From NCBI GenBank assembly GCA_965248805.1, contig CBDFKJ010000004.1, positions 124,001 to 188,000 of the forward strand: 64,000 bases of DNA, read 5' to 3'. This DNA comes from CBDFKJ01 sp965248805. Its GTDB lineage: Bacteria; Pseudomonadota; Alphaproteobacteria; UBA6615. The position numbers were made by a program, and so were the translations under genes. This document shows positions 32,838 to 43,190 of the stretch, one piece after another; within the stretch, counting starts at the first letter, position 1; every line of letters starts with the position of its first letter. Under the pieces are notes generated by a model that saw nothing but the letters and a program-made list of their open reading frames with translations, searched no databases and was not told the origin of the DNA.

Positions 32838-34781
32838 ATGAACTCGAACGGCCAAGGCGCATTGCGCGTTTCGCTGCCCGACGGCAGCGGACGCGACTTT
32901 CCCGGCCCCGTCAGCGGCGCCGAGATCGCGGCCGCGATCGGCCCCGGGCTGGCGCGCGCGGCCCTGGCGGTGCGCGTCGATGGCGAACTGAAGGACCTGG
33001 CGGCCACGATCGCCCGCGACGCGGCCGTGTCGATCGTCACCGCCAAGGACGAGGATGCCTTGGAACTGTTGCGCCATGACGCCGCGCACGTGCTGGCCGA
33101 GGCCGTGCAGGAGTTGTTTCCAGGCACGCAGGTGACCTTTGGCCCGGCGATCGAAAACGGCTTCTACTACGATTTCTACCGCGAAGTGCCGTTCACGCCC
33201 GACGATCTGGAGCGCATCGAGGCGCGGATGCGCGATATCGTCGGCCGCGACGAGACGATCATCCGCGAGGTGTGGGACCGCGAGACGGCGATCGATCACT
33301 TCAAGCGGGCGGGAGAGCACTTCAAGGCCGAGCATATTGAGACCCTGTCCAAGGATGGGGAGATATCGGTCTATCGCCAGGGCAAGTGGCTCGACCTGTG
33401 TACCGGACCGCACCTGCCGTCTACCGGCAGGCTGGGCAAGGCGTTCAAGCTGACCAAGGTGTCAGGCGCATACTGGCGCGGCGATCCGACCAAGCAACCG
33501 CTGCAGCGCATCTACGGGACAGCCTGGGCCAACCCTCAGCAGCTAAAGGACTACCTCCTGATGCTGGCGGAGGCCGAGCGGCGCGATCACCGGCGCCTCG
33601 GACGCGAGATGGGCCTGTTTCACATCCAGGAGGAGGCGGCCGGTTCGATCTTCTGGCACGCCAAGGGCTGGACCCTCTATCGCGCCTGCGAGCGCTACAT
33701 TCGCCGGCGGCTGGAAGGCGCCGGCTATATCGAGGTCAAGACCCCGCAGCTCATCCACCGCAGCCTGTGGGAGCGGTCCGGTCATTGGGAGAAGTTCGGC
33801 GACGGCATCTTCTCCATGACCGACGAGGGCGACCATGTCCTGGCTATAAAACCTATGAACTGTCCGGGCCATGTACAGATCTTCAAGCAGGGCATCACCA
33901 GCTATCGCGACCTGCCGATCCGCATGGCCGAGTTCGGCGCCTGCCACCGCAATGAGCCGTCGGGTGCGTTGCACGGGCTGATGCGCGTGCGCGCGTTCAC
34001 TCAGGACGACGCTCATATATTCTGCACGCCGGATCAGATCGTGCCCGAGACCATCGCCTTCTGCGATCTCCTGAAGAGCGTCTATGCCGATTTCGGCTTC
34101 ACCGACGTCGCCATCAAGTTTGCTGACCGGCCGCCGGTGCGCGCCGGCGCCGACGTGACCTGGGACCTGGCCGAGGCGGCGTTGATGGAGGCCACCAAGG
34201 CGGCGGGCCTTGATTTCACGCTGAATCCGGGCGAGGGCGCCTTCTACGGGCCGAAGCTCGAATTCGTGCTGCGGGACGCTATTGGCCGCGACTGGCAATG
34301 CGGTACGCTGCAAGCGGATTTCGTGCTGCCGGAACGGTTGGACGCCCACTATGTCGGCGCCGACGGCCAGAAGCATCGGCCGGTGATGCTGCACCGCGCT
34401 ATTCTCGGCTCGTTCGAGCGTTTCCTCGGTATCCTGATCGAGCACTATGCCGGCCATATGCCGCTATGGCTGGCGCCCGTTCAGGTCGTGGTGGCGACCA
34501 TTACCGACGACGCGAATGCCTACGCCACCGAGGTGGCCGCGGTGTGTCGGTCGGCGGGGCTGCGAGCGGAGCTCGATAACCGCAACGAGAAGATCTCTTA
34601 CAAGGTGCGCGAGCATAGTCTGGCCAAGGTGCCCGCCATGCTTGTGGTGGGAAAGCGCGAGGCCACGTCGCGCCAGGTGGCGCTGCGCCGCCTGGGCAGC
34701 AGCGCGCAAGAAGTGCTTGCGCTGGATGAGGTGGTTCCTAATCTTAGCCAGGAAGCAGCAGGCCCCGGATATGATCGATGA
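32838..34781 (+). CDS. thrS: Threonine--tRNA ligase
   Basis: This 647-residue enzyme charges tRNA-Thr. An N-terminal TGS domain (VSLPDGSGRDFPGPVSG) and the editing domain (HDAAHVLAEAVQELFP) come first. The class II catalytic core follows, with MNCPGHVQIF (zinc-binding Cys), HRNEPSGALHGLMRVRAFTQDDAH and MLHRAILGSFERF. Then comes the anticodon-binding domain (DNRNEKISYKVREHS). ATG 32838 fits the usual family start, though no strong ribosome site precedes it. It leads the infC-rpmI-rplT-pheST cluster, the standard bacterial order. Confidence 0.96.
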   Translation: MNSNGQGALRVSLPDGSGRDFPGPVSGAEIAAAIGPGLARAALAVRVDGELKDLAATIARDAAVSIVTAKDEDALELLRHDAAHVLAEAVQELFPGTQVTFGPAIENGFYYDFYREVPFTPDDLERIEARMRDIVGRDETIIREVWDRETAIDHFKRAGEHFKAEHIETLSKDGEISVYRQGKWLDLCTGPHLPSTGRLGKAFKLTKVSGAYWRGDPTKQPLQRIYGTAWANPQQLKDYLLMLAEAERRDHRRLGREMGLFHIQEEAAGSIFWHAKGWTLYRACERYIRRRLEGAGYIEVKTPQLIHRSLWERSGHWEKFGDGIFSMTDEGDHVLAIKPMNCPGHVQIFKQGITSYRDLPIRMAEFGACHRNEPSGALHGLMRVRAFTQDDAHIFCTPDQIVPETIAFCDLLKSVYADFGFTDVAIKFADRPPVRAGADVTWDLAEAALMEATKAAGLDFTLNPGEGAFYGPKLEFVLRDAIGRDWQCGTLQADFVLPERLDAHYVGADGQKHRPVMLHRAILGSFERFLGILIEHYAGHMPLWLAPVQVVVATITDDANAYATEVAAVCRSAGLRAELDNRNEKISYKVREHSLAKVPAMLVVGKREATSRQVALRRLGSSAQEVLALDEVVPNLSQEAAGPGYDR

Positions 34782-34854
34782 TCGGGACCGGCCGCCGGTG
34801 GCCAATGACCAGCGACTGCAATGGCTAGTGACAACGATCGAAGGAGTTCCGTAA

Positions 34855-35394
34855 ATCGCTAGACGACCAATTGACCTAACCCCACCGCAGAAGACCGGCC
34901 CGCGGATCAACGAAGCGATCGCCGCGGCCCAGGTTCGTCTGATCGATCAACACGGAGAGCAATTCGGCGTCGTATCCATGGAGGATGCCCTGGAGCGCGC
35001 CTATGGTGCCGGCCTCGACCTGGTCGAGATTGCGCCGGGGGCGGACCCGCCGGTCTGCAAGATCCTCGACTCCGGCAAGCTCAAATACAAAGAACAAAAG
35101 AAGCGGACGGAGGCGCGCAAGAAGCAGCGCACCATCGACGTCAAGGAAATCAAGATCCGGCCGACCATCGAGCAGCACGATTACGATGTGAAGATCCGCA
35201 ATGCGCGGCGGTTCCTCGGCGAAGGCGACAAGGTCAAGGTGACCCTGCGTTTCCGCGGCCGCGAGATGGCGCATCAGGATCTGGGCGCCAAGGTCCTCGA
35301 GCGCGTGCGGGATGAACTGGAGGAAATCGCCAAGGTCGAGCAAATGCCCAAGATGGAGGGGCGGCAGATGATCATGGTGATGGCCCCGCGCTGA
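34855..35394 (+). CDS. infC: Translation initiation factor IF-3 (AUC start)
   Basis: This 179-residue IF-3 has an N-domain GPRINEAIAAAQVRLIDQHG, a DALERAYGAGLDLVEIAP linker region and a C-domain FRGREMAHQDLG. It blocks premature joining of ribosomal subunits and checks start codons. The start is ATC at 34855: an AAGGAG site lies nine bases upstream and an in-frame TAA directly precedes it, so no canonical codon is available for the N-domain. The first ATG, 41 codons later, would delete half the N-domain. Rare start codons of infC are known to serve IF-3 autoregulation. Confidence 0.93.
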   Translation: MARRPIDLTPPQKTGPRINEAIAAAQVRLIDQHGEQFGVVSMEDALERAYGAGLDLVEIAPGADPPVCKILDSGKLKYKEQKKRTEARKKQRTIDVKEIKIRPTIEQHDYDVKIRNARRFLGEGDKVKVTLRFRGREMAHQDLGAKVLERVRDELEEIAKVEQMPKMEGRQMIMVMAPR

Positions 35395-35463
35395 CTTCCC
35401 GCGCTGGCTTGCGAAACCCGGCGGGCGCGGCTATAAACCGCGCGCTAGTGAGCCCGTGCCGAG

Positions 35464-35486
35464 CGCCGGCCGGGACGGTGCCGGCG
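35464..35486 (+). promoter_or_regulatory. Hairpin in the rpmI leader
   Basis: CGCCGGC (35464-35470) pairs with GCCGGCG (35480-35486) across a nine-base loop, 20 bases ahead of the rpmI ATG and close to its ribosome site. It might take part in ribosomal-protein feedback control of rpmI-rplT, but it also fits a chance GC-rich structure. Confidence 0.3.
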
Positions 35487-35506
35487 TTGAGTAAGGCGAC
35501 CAGACG

Positions 35507-35707
35507 ATGTCCAAGCTTAAGACCAAGAGCTCTGTGAAGAAGCGGTTCCGGCTGACCGCCTCGGGCAAGGTGCGCATGAAGCCGGCAAATATGCGCCACG
35601 GTATGAGCAAACGGCCGCAAAGCATGAAGCGTAAGGCGCGCCATATCGGCAATCTGTCGGCGCCTGACGCCAAGATCATCAAACCGATGATGCCCTACGG
35701 CAGTTGA
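35507..35707 (+). CDS. rpmI: 50S ribosomal protein L35
   Basis: This 66-residue basic protein, MSKLKTKSSVKKRFRLTASG with a HGMSKRPQSMKRKARH centre, matches L35 end to end. It belongs to the large ribosomal subunit. It lies 112 bases after infC and nine before rplT, the conserved IF3-L35-L20 operon. Confidence 0.97.
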   Translation: MSKLKTKSSVKKRFRLTASGKVRMKPANMRHGMSKRPQSMKRKARHIGNLSAPDAKIIKPMMPYGS

Positions 35708-35716
35708 GGGGAAGCC

Positions 35717-36082
35717 ATGTCACGCGTATCGCGCAGCCCCGCCCGCAACGCCCGCCGCAAGAAGATATTCAAGCTGGCCAAGGGCTACCGCGGTCGCAAC
35801 AAGAACTGCTACCGCATGGCGGTGGAGCGGGTCGAAAAGGCGTTGCAGTACGCCTATCGCGACCGCCGCAACCGCAAGCGTGAATTTCGCGCATTGTGGA
35901 TCCAACGGATCAATGCCGGCGCCCGCACTCATGGGCTGAACTATTCCGAGTTCATTGCCGGCATGAAGAGCGCCGGCGTGGATCTCGACCGCAAGGTTCT
36001 CGCCGACATCGCGGCGCGTGAACCGGCGTCGTTTGCCAACTTGGTACAAACCGCACGGGACGCTCTCGCAAAAGCCGCTTGA
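35717..36082 (+). CDS. rplT: 50S ribosomal protein L20
   Basis: This 121-residue protein begins MSRVSRSPARNARRKKIFKL, with AKGYRGRNKNCYRMAVERVEKAL and WIQRINAGARTHGLNYSEFI. It is full-length L20, needed early in 50S assembly and a known repressor of its own operon in several bacteria. GAGGGGAAGCC provides the ribosome site. A hairpin with a T-tract follows 46 bases later. Confidence 0.97.
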   Translation: MSRVSRSPARNARRKKIFKLAKGYRGRNKNCYRMAVERVEKALQYAYRDRRNRKREFRALWIQRINAGARTHGLNYSEFIAGMKSAGVDLDRKVLADIAAREPASFANLVQTARDALAKAA

Positions 36083-36128
36083 GGCGGGACGCGCCCCAAA
36101 GGGGGGGCGGGCCCGTTGGTTTAGGATG

Positions 36129-36158
36129 AGGGGTCGCTCCTGTGGACGGCCCCTTTTT
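36129..36158 (+). terminator. Intrinsic terminator or attenuator between rplT and pheS
   Basis: AGGGGTC (36129-36135) pairs with GGCCCCT (36148-36154), with an inner TCC/GGA pairing, and TTTTT follows at 36154-36158. A second GC-rich hairpin lies just upstream around 36090-36108 and could compete with it. It either ends the ribosomal-protein transcript or attenuates pheST. Confidence 0.55.
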
Positions 36159-36184
36159 GCGTGGCAGTTCGATCGACAAGTGGA

Positions 36185-37258
36185 ATGGATCAGGACGTAG
36201 ACGGCATAAGGACGGAGACCATGGCGTCGGTCGCGGCTGCGGCCGATCCCGCCGCCCTGGAAGCCGTGCGCGTGGCCGCGTTGGGCCGAAAAGGCGCGAT
36301 CACCACGCGCATGAAGGCGCTCGGGGCGCTAGAGCCGGAGGCGCGCAAGCAGGCCGGCCAGAGCCTTAATCGCCTGAAGGAGGAGATCGCCGCCGCGATC
36401 GCCGTGCGGCACGACGCGCTGCAGGCGCAAACGCTGGACGCCAGGCTCGCCCAGGAAGCCGCCGATGTCACCTTGCCGGCGCGTTTGTCGCCACCCGGGC
36501 GGCTGCACCCGATCAGCCAGACCATGGACGAATGCATCGCCATCTTCGGCGAGATGGGCTTCACCGTGGCCGAGGGACCCGACATCGAGGACGACTTCTA
36601 CAACTTCACCGCCCTGAACATCCCGCCGGCGCACCCGGCGCGGGACATGCACGACACATTTTATTTCGCGCCTAAGGAAGATGGCACGCAGCGCCTGCTG
36701 CGCACCCACACCTCGCCGGTGCAGATCCGCACCATGCAGGCCGGCGCCCCGCCGATCCGCATCATCGCACCGGGACGCACCTATCGCTGCGACAGCGACG
36801 CCACGCACACGCCGATGTTCCATCAGATCGAGGCCCTGGTGGTCGACGAGACCACGCACCTGGGTCACCTCAAGGGCTGCATTATCGAGTTCTGCCGGGC
36901 CTTCTTCGACGTGCCGGATCTGCCGGTGCGCTTCCGTCCCAGCCACTTCCCCTTCACCGAGCCGTCGATGGAGGTCGATATCGGCTGCAAGCGCAAGGGC
37001 GGCGAACTGATCATCGGCGGCGGCGACGACTGGCTGGAGATCATGGGCTCGGGCATGGTGCATCCCAACGTGCTCAAGGCCGGCGGCATCGATCCCGACC
37101 GCTTCCAGGGCTTCGCCTTCGGCATGGGCATCGACCGCATCGCGATGCTCAAATACGGCATCCCCGACCTGCGCACCTTCTTCGAGGCCGACATTCGCTG
37201 GCTGCGCCACTACGGCTTCGATCCGCTGGACGTGCCGTCCTTGACGCGCGGCGCCTAG
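36185..37258 (+). CDS. pheS: Phenylalanine--tRNA ligase alpha subunit
   Basis: This 357-residue subunit has an N-terminal coiled-coil arm, then HPISQTMDECIAIFGEMGF, GPDIEDDFYNFTALNIPPAHPARD, LRTHTSPVQIRTM and FGMGIDRIAMLKYGI. This is the complete class II core that activates Phe. The start at 36185 (MDQDVDGIRTETM) follows the family N-terminus. ATG 36221 has a better ribosome site (GGACGGAGACC) and would shorten the arm by 12 residues, so it is a real alternative. pheT follows 13 bases later. Confidence 0.95.
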   Translation: MDQDVDGIRTETMASVAAAADPAALEAVRVAALGRKGAITTRMKALGALEPEARKQAGQSLNRLKEEIAAAIAVRHDALQAQTLDARLAQEAADVTLPARLSPPGRLHPISQTMDECIAIFGEMGFTVAEGPDIEDDFYNFTALNIPPAHPARDMHDTFYFAPKEDGTQRLLRTHTSPVQIRTMQAGAPPIRIIAPGRTYRCDSDATHTPMFHQIEALVVDETTHLGHLKGCIIEFCRAFFDVPDLPVRFRPSHFPFTEPSMEVDIGCKRKGGELIIGGGDDWLEIMGSGMVHPNVLKAGGIDPDRFQGFAFGMGIDRIAMLKYGIPDLRTFFEADIRWLRHYGFDPLDVPSLTRGA

Positions 37259-37271
37259 GCGGGACCGGGCG

Positions 37272-39671
37272 ATGAAATTCACGCTTTCCTGGCTGAAGGA
37301 TCATCTGGACGGCGATGCGCCGCTGGATCGGATCGTCGACACCCTCAACGCCATTGGCCTGGAAGTTGATTCGGTCGAGGACCGGGCCAAGGCGTTGGCG
37401 CCGTTCCGGGTCGGACGCGTGGTGTCCGCAGAGCCGCATCCTGACGCCGACCGGCTACAGGTTTGCGTCGTCGACACCGGCGCCGGCCAAGTGCAGGTCG
37501 TGTGCGGTGCGCCTAACGCGCGCGCCGGCATGAAGGGCGTATTTGCACCTGCCGGCACGACCCTTCCGGGCACGGCGTTGCTGCTGAAGGCAAGCCGCAT
37601 TCGCGGCGTCGAGTCCAACGGCATGTTGTGCTCGGAGCGCGAGATGGGCCTGTCCGACGAGCACGCGGGCATCATCGAGTTGCCCGACGATGCCGCGGTT
37701 GGCGATCCGTTTGCGCCGATCATGGGTCTCGACGAGGCGGTGATCGACGTCGAACTGACGCCCAACCGTCCCGATTGCACGGGTGTGCGCGGCATCGCCC
37801 GCGACCTCGCCGCCGCCGGTTTGGGCGCGCTGAAGCCGCTGGAAGTTGCCGCGCCCGTCGCCGGCACCTTTGCCAGCCCGACACGTTGGACGATCGCCGA
37901 TGACACCAATGCGTGCCCCTATGTCGTGGGCCGCAGTTTCCGCGACGTCACCAACGGGCCGAGCCCGCGCTGGGTGCAGGACCGATTGCGCGCAATCGGC
38001 TTGCGGCCGATCTCGGCGTTGGTGGACGTGACCAACTACGTGACGGTCGATCTCGGGCGGCCGCTGCATGTCTTCGATGCGGCCAAACTGTCGGCCGGCA
38101 AACTCACGATGCGCCGTGCCCGCGGCGGCTCTTCGATTGAGGCGCTCAACGGCAAGACCTACGAGCTCGACGACACGATGACGGTCATCACCGACCCCGC
38201 CGGCATCCATGGCATCGGCGGCGTCATGGGCGGGGCGGCCAGCGGCTGTGTTGCGGAGACGACCGAGGTGTTCCTCGAGGTCGCGCTGTTCGAGCCGACT
38301 CAGATCGCGGCGACCGGGCGCAAGCTCAACATCGTCTCCGACGCCCGCTATCGCTTCGAGCGCGGCGTCGACCCGACATCGTCCGATTGGGGCGCGGAAG
38401 TTGCGGCTCGGCTGATCTTGGACTGGTGCGGCGGCGAGACGAGCGAGATCGTGCGCGCCGGCGCGATGCCTGAGCGCCGGCCGGTGATTGCCTTGCGTGC
38501 GGAACGCGCGCGCACGCTCGGCGGCGCCGATATTCCGGCCCCGCGCCAGCGGGAAATCCTCACCGCGCTCGGGTTCGAGGTCTCGGCGGAAAATGGTGCG
38601 CTGCGGGCCCTGCCGCCGACCTGGCGGCCCGATCTGGATGGCGAAGCCGATCTGGTCGAGGAAGTGGTGCGCATTCACGGCCTGGACAACGTGCCCGCGG
38701 TTCCGCTGGAGCGGACGACACCGCTGTCCAAGCCGGCGCTAACGCCAGCGCAGCGCCGGGTAAGCCCGGTCAAGCGTGCCCTGGCGAGCCGCGGGCTGTG
38801 CGAGGCCGTGACCTGGTCGTTCACCGCGCGCGCCGCGGCCGAACGGTTCGGTGGTGCGCCGGAGTCGTTGAGGCTCGCCAATCCCATCAGCGCCGAGTTG
38901 GACGTCATGCGGCCGTCGATGCTGCCGAACCTGATCGCCGCCACCGGGCGCAATGCCGATCGCGGCTACGCCGACGTCGGCCTGTTCGAACTCGGCCCGC
39001 AATATGTCGACGACACGCCCGACGGACAGCGACAGGTGGCGGCGGGGGTTCGCCTCGGGCGCATGGGCACGCAAGGCTGGCCCGCCACGCCGCGTCCCGC
39101 CGACGCCTTCGACGCCAAGGCCGACGCGCTGGCGGCGCTGCAGGCGGCGGGCGCGCCGGTCGACAAGGTGCAGATCACAACCGACGCGCCTGAATGGTAT
39201 CATCCGGGCCGATCCGGCACGCTGCGCCTGGGTCCGAAGGTGCTAGCGTGGTTCGGCGACGTGCATCCCGGCGCGATGGCGGCGCTCAACGTAAAGGGCT
39301 CGGCCGCCGCATTCGAGATGTTCCTGGACGCGGTGCCGTTGCCGCGCAGCAAGTCGGCGATGCGCGCCGGCCTGGAGCTGGCGCCGCTCCAGCCCGTGCA
39401 TCGCGATTTTGCCTTCCTCGTCGATGACGGTGTCAGCGCCGACACCCTCGTGCGTGCTGCCAAGGCGGCCGACAAGGCGTTGATCGCCAACGTCACCGTA
39501 TTCGACGTCTATGAAGGCAAGGGGGTGCCGGAAGGCCAGAAGTCACTTGCCGTCTCGGTCACGTTGCAGCCGCGCAAGGCGACGCTGACCGACGCGGAGA
39601 TCGACGCCGCCGCCGCCCGCATCGTCGCCAGCGTCACCAAGAAAACCGGCGGCACTCTGAGGTCTAGTTGA
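37272..39671 (+). CDS. pheT: Phenylalanine--tRNA ligase beta subunit
   Basis: This 799-residue subunit has, in order: an N-terminal tRNA-binding OB fold (KALAPFRVGRVVSAEPHPDA), the B3/B4 editing module (NRPDCTGVRGIARDLAAAGL and SALVDVTNYV), B5 (RRPVIALRAERARTLG), the catalytic-like core and a C-terminal ferredoxin-type anticodon-binding domain (PLQPVHRDFAFLVDDGVSADT). The length is typical. It pairs with PheS as an alpha2-beta2 enzyme and contributes editing of mischarged Tyr. Confidence 0.96.
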   Translation: MKFTLSWLKDHLDGDAPLDRIVDTLNAIGLEVDSVEDRAKALAPFRVGRVVSAEPHPDADRLQVCVVDTGAGQVQVVCGAPNARAGMKGVFAPAGTTLPGTALLLKASRIRGVESNGMLCSEREMGLSDEHAGIIELPDDAAVGDPFAPIMGLDEAVIDVELTPNRPDCTGVRGIARDLAAAGLGALKPLEVAAPVAGTFASPTRWTIADDTNACPYVVGRSFRDVTNGPSPRWVQDRLRAIGLRPISALVDVTNYVTVDLGRPLHVFDAAKLSAGKLTMRRARGGSSIEALNGKTYELDDTMTVITDPAGIHGIGGVMGGAASGCVAETTEVFLEVALFEPTQIAATGRKLNIVSDARYRFERGVDPTSSDWGAEVAARLILDWCGGETSEIVRAGAMPERRPVIALRAERARTLGGADIPAPRQREILTALGFEVSAENGALRALPPTWRPDLDGEADLVEEVVRIHGLDNVPAVPLERTTPLSKPALTPAQRRVSPVKRALASRGLCEAVTWSFTARAAAERFGGAPESLRLANPISAELDVMRPSMLPNLIAATGRNADRGYADVGLFELGPQYVDDTPDGQRQVAAGVRLGRMGTQGWPATPRPADAFDAKADALAALQAAGAPVDKVQITTDAPEWYHPGRSGTLRLGPKVLAWFGDVHPGAMAALNVKGSAAAFEMFLDAVPLPRSKSAMRAGLELAPLQPVHRDFAFLVDDGVSADTLVRAAKAADKALIANVTVFDVYEGKGVPEGQKSLAVSVTLQPRKATLTDAEIDAAAARIVASVTKKTGGTLRSS

Positions 39672-39753
39672 CGCAATCCGGCGGTGCTGAGCGGCCGTTG
39701 CGTGGCAAGTGGCTGATTCCTATGTTCCGCTCGGGTCCCGGGAAAGACGTCGC

Positions 39754-41556
<1,803 letters not shown>

Positions 41557-41578
41557 CGGTCGCATCAACCGTGCTCGC

Positions 41579-41890
41579 TCACCGCCGCTTTCTCTTAAGG
41601 CGCGGCAAATACCAGCCGGCCGCGAACATCAGCAGCCCGCCGCCGAACAGGACCAGCGAGGCGCGCCACGTCAGAACGGTCACGATGCCGGGCTCCCAGA
41701 GCGCCGGGTGGACATAACGCTGAATGATCGCCTGCAGAAAGTTCAAGCTGCCGCGATGCCAGCGGAACCAAAACTCGCCGAGGGCTATGGCACGGAGTTC
41801 GCCGGTGTCGCGCCAGACCGCGATCTCCTCGACGAGCGCCAACGTGGCAAGCACCAGCAGGACGACTCCCAACAATCTAAATACGATCAA
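41579..41890 (-). CDS. Small two-helix membrane protein
   Basis: This 103-residue protein has a hydrophobic helix at about residues 5-20 (LLGVVLLVLATLALVEE), a Trp-rich middle (VWRDTGELRAIALGEFWFRWH, then NFLQAIIQRYVHPALWEP) and a second helix at 78-95 with a basic tail KRKRR. It appears to belong to a small alphaproteobacterial membrane protein group of unknown role. It converges on lepA with a 22-base gap. Confidence 0.72.
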   Translation of the reverse strand: MIVFRLLGVVLLVLATLALVEEIAVWRDTGELRAIALGEFWFRWHRGSLNFLQAIIQRYVHPALWEPGIVTVLTWRASLVLFGGGLLMFAAGWYLPRLKRKRR

Positions 41891-42013
41891 AGCTCTAGCC
41901 TAGCCTGCCGCGGTAATGGTGGCCGCCATCGTAACAGTGACGACGGCCACGGCAAATTGGATGCATGGGCGCTTGCATCGGCGTACGGCGATTCGTTACA
42001 TGCCGCGGGTGCG

Positions 42014-42103
42014 GGAGGGATGGCCGAGCGGTTTAAGGCGCACGCCTGGAAAGCGTGTTGGGGCGAAAGCCCCTCGTGGGTTCGAATCCCACTCCCTCCG
42101 CCA
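42014..42103 (+). tRNA. serT: tRNA-Ser (anticodon GGA)
   Basis: The 7-bp acceptor stem GGAGGGA/TCCCTCC closes the molecule, with discriminator G and an encoded CCA (42101-42103). The anticodon stem CACGC/GCGTG has loop CTGGAAA, giving GGA at 42048-42050. A long variable arm (TTGGGGCGAAAGCCCC region) is typical for tRNA-Ser, and TTCGAAT is in the T loop. Confidence 0.96.
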
Positions 42104-42188
42104 CGGCTTAAATCATTGATATCACAGTGTTTTTTGACTTTCGGCGGTGCGGAATTAGCGACTCTTTGCGGGGGTTTAGGGCCTATGT

Positions 42189-42993
42189 GGGCATTGACAC
42201 GTTAAGTGGGTGGCCGTGGTGACCTGGCGTCGCTACCGTCGCCGAATGACCCCGATATCCTTTAAGCGACATCGCTTTCCGCCAGTGATCATCCAGCACG
42301 CGGTCTGGCTTTACGCCCGTTTCACGCTGTCGTTTCGCGACGTCGAGGAATTGCTGGCCGAGCGTGGGATCGATGTTTCGAATGAGACGGTACGGCGCTG
42401 GTTTCTGAAGTTCGGGCGTCTGGTCGCCAGCAATCTTCGCCGCAGCCGTCCGCGTGCCAGTGCTCGCTGGCATCTCGACGAGATGGCCATCAGGATCCGC
42501 GGCCGGAGACACTGGCTGTGGCGGGCGGTCGACGACGAGGGTGAGGTGCTCGACTTTCTGGTCCAGCGACGACGTTGCGCCCGATCGGCGGCGAGATTGC
42601 TGCGAAAGCTGCTCAACAAGCAGGGCTTTGCGCCGAAGCGGATCACGACGGACAAGCTTCGATCTTACGCCGTCGCCATCCGAAAAGAGCGGCTTTCCGC
42701 GGTCCACGAGCAGCGATTGCGGGCGAACAATCGCGCTGAAAACTCACACCAGCCGGTTAGACGACGAGAACGAAAACAGCAGCGGTTCAAGTCACCGGGA
42801 TCAGCCCAACGGTTCCTGTCGATCCACGCCGCCGTTCAAAACGCCTTCTACGTCCAACGCCATCTTCTGCCACGCCGCATCTTCAAGACCTTTCGAGCTG
42901 AGACGTTTGCCGTCTGGCAGCAGTGCTGCCTCGCAGCCTGACCCGGATCACGGCGAATTTCGGCCGACTGCGTCAGTTAACGTGTCGATGCCC
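42189..42993 (+). mobile_element. IS6-family insertion sequence
   Basis: 17-base inverted repeats mark the ends: GGGCATTGACACGTTAA at 42189-42205 and its inverted copy with one mismatch at 42977-42993. The element is 805 bases. The eight bases outside each end differ, so no target duplication is seen. This suggests that recombination has occurred between IS6 copies. It lies 86 bases behind tRNA-Ser. Confidence 0.88.
42246..42941 (+). CDS. IS6-family transposase
   Basis: This 231-residue DDE transposase has an N-terminal zinc-finger/HTH-like part (RFPPVIIQHAVWLYARFTLS, VSNETVRRW), then WHLDEMAIRIRG (Asp), RITTDKLRSYA (Asp) and HQPVRRRERKQQRFKS (the Glu lies in RRRER). Start ATG 42246 (MTPISFKRHRFPP) matches the family. 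It is intact and probably active. Confidence 0.9.
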   Translation: MTPISFKRHRFPPVIIQHAVWLYARFTLSFRDVEELLAERGIDVSNETVRRWFLKFGRLVASNLRRSRPRASARWHLDEMAIRIRGRRHWLWRAVDDEGEVLDFLVQRRRCARSAARLLRKLLNKQGFAPKRITTDKLRSYAVAIRKERLSAVHEQRLRANNRAENSHQPVRRRERKQQRFKSPGSAQRFLSIHAAVQNAFYVQRHLLPRRIFKTFRAETFAVWQQCCLAA

Positions 42994-43190
42994 TTGGCCG
43001 GCTAGAGAGAAATTTTGCGGGCGTCGGATTGACATAATCATGGTTGCGCGGCGCAAAATCTGGTCAAATGCATGCGCGGGGGCGTGAGCCCAAACATGAG
43101 CGCGTGATCACGTGAACGGATAAGCGCGGCGGTTTACCCGTGTGCGGTCCTTTCGGTACACTGTCCAAAGAATCGAGGGTTTTTGGGGGA

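Noticed and set aside
42014..42200. tRNA-Ser as an attachment site for a genomic island
   Set aside because: No second copy of the tRNA 3' end and no integrase gene were seen in the window; only the IS6 element follows.
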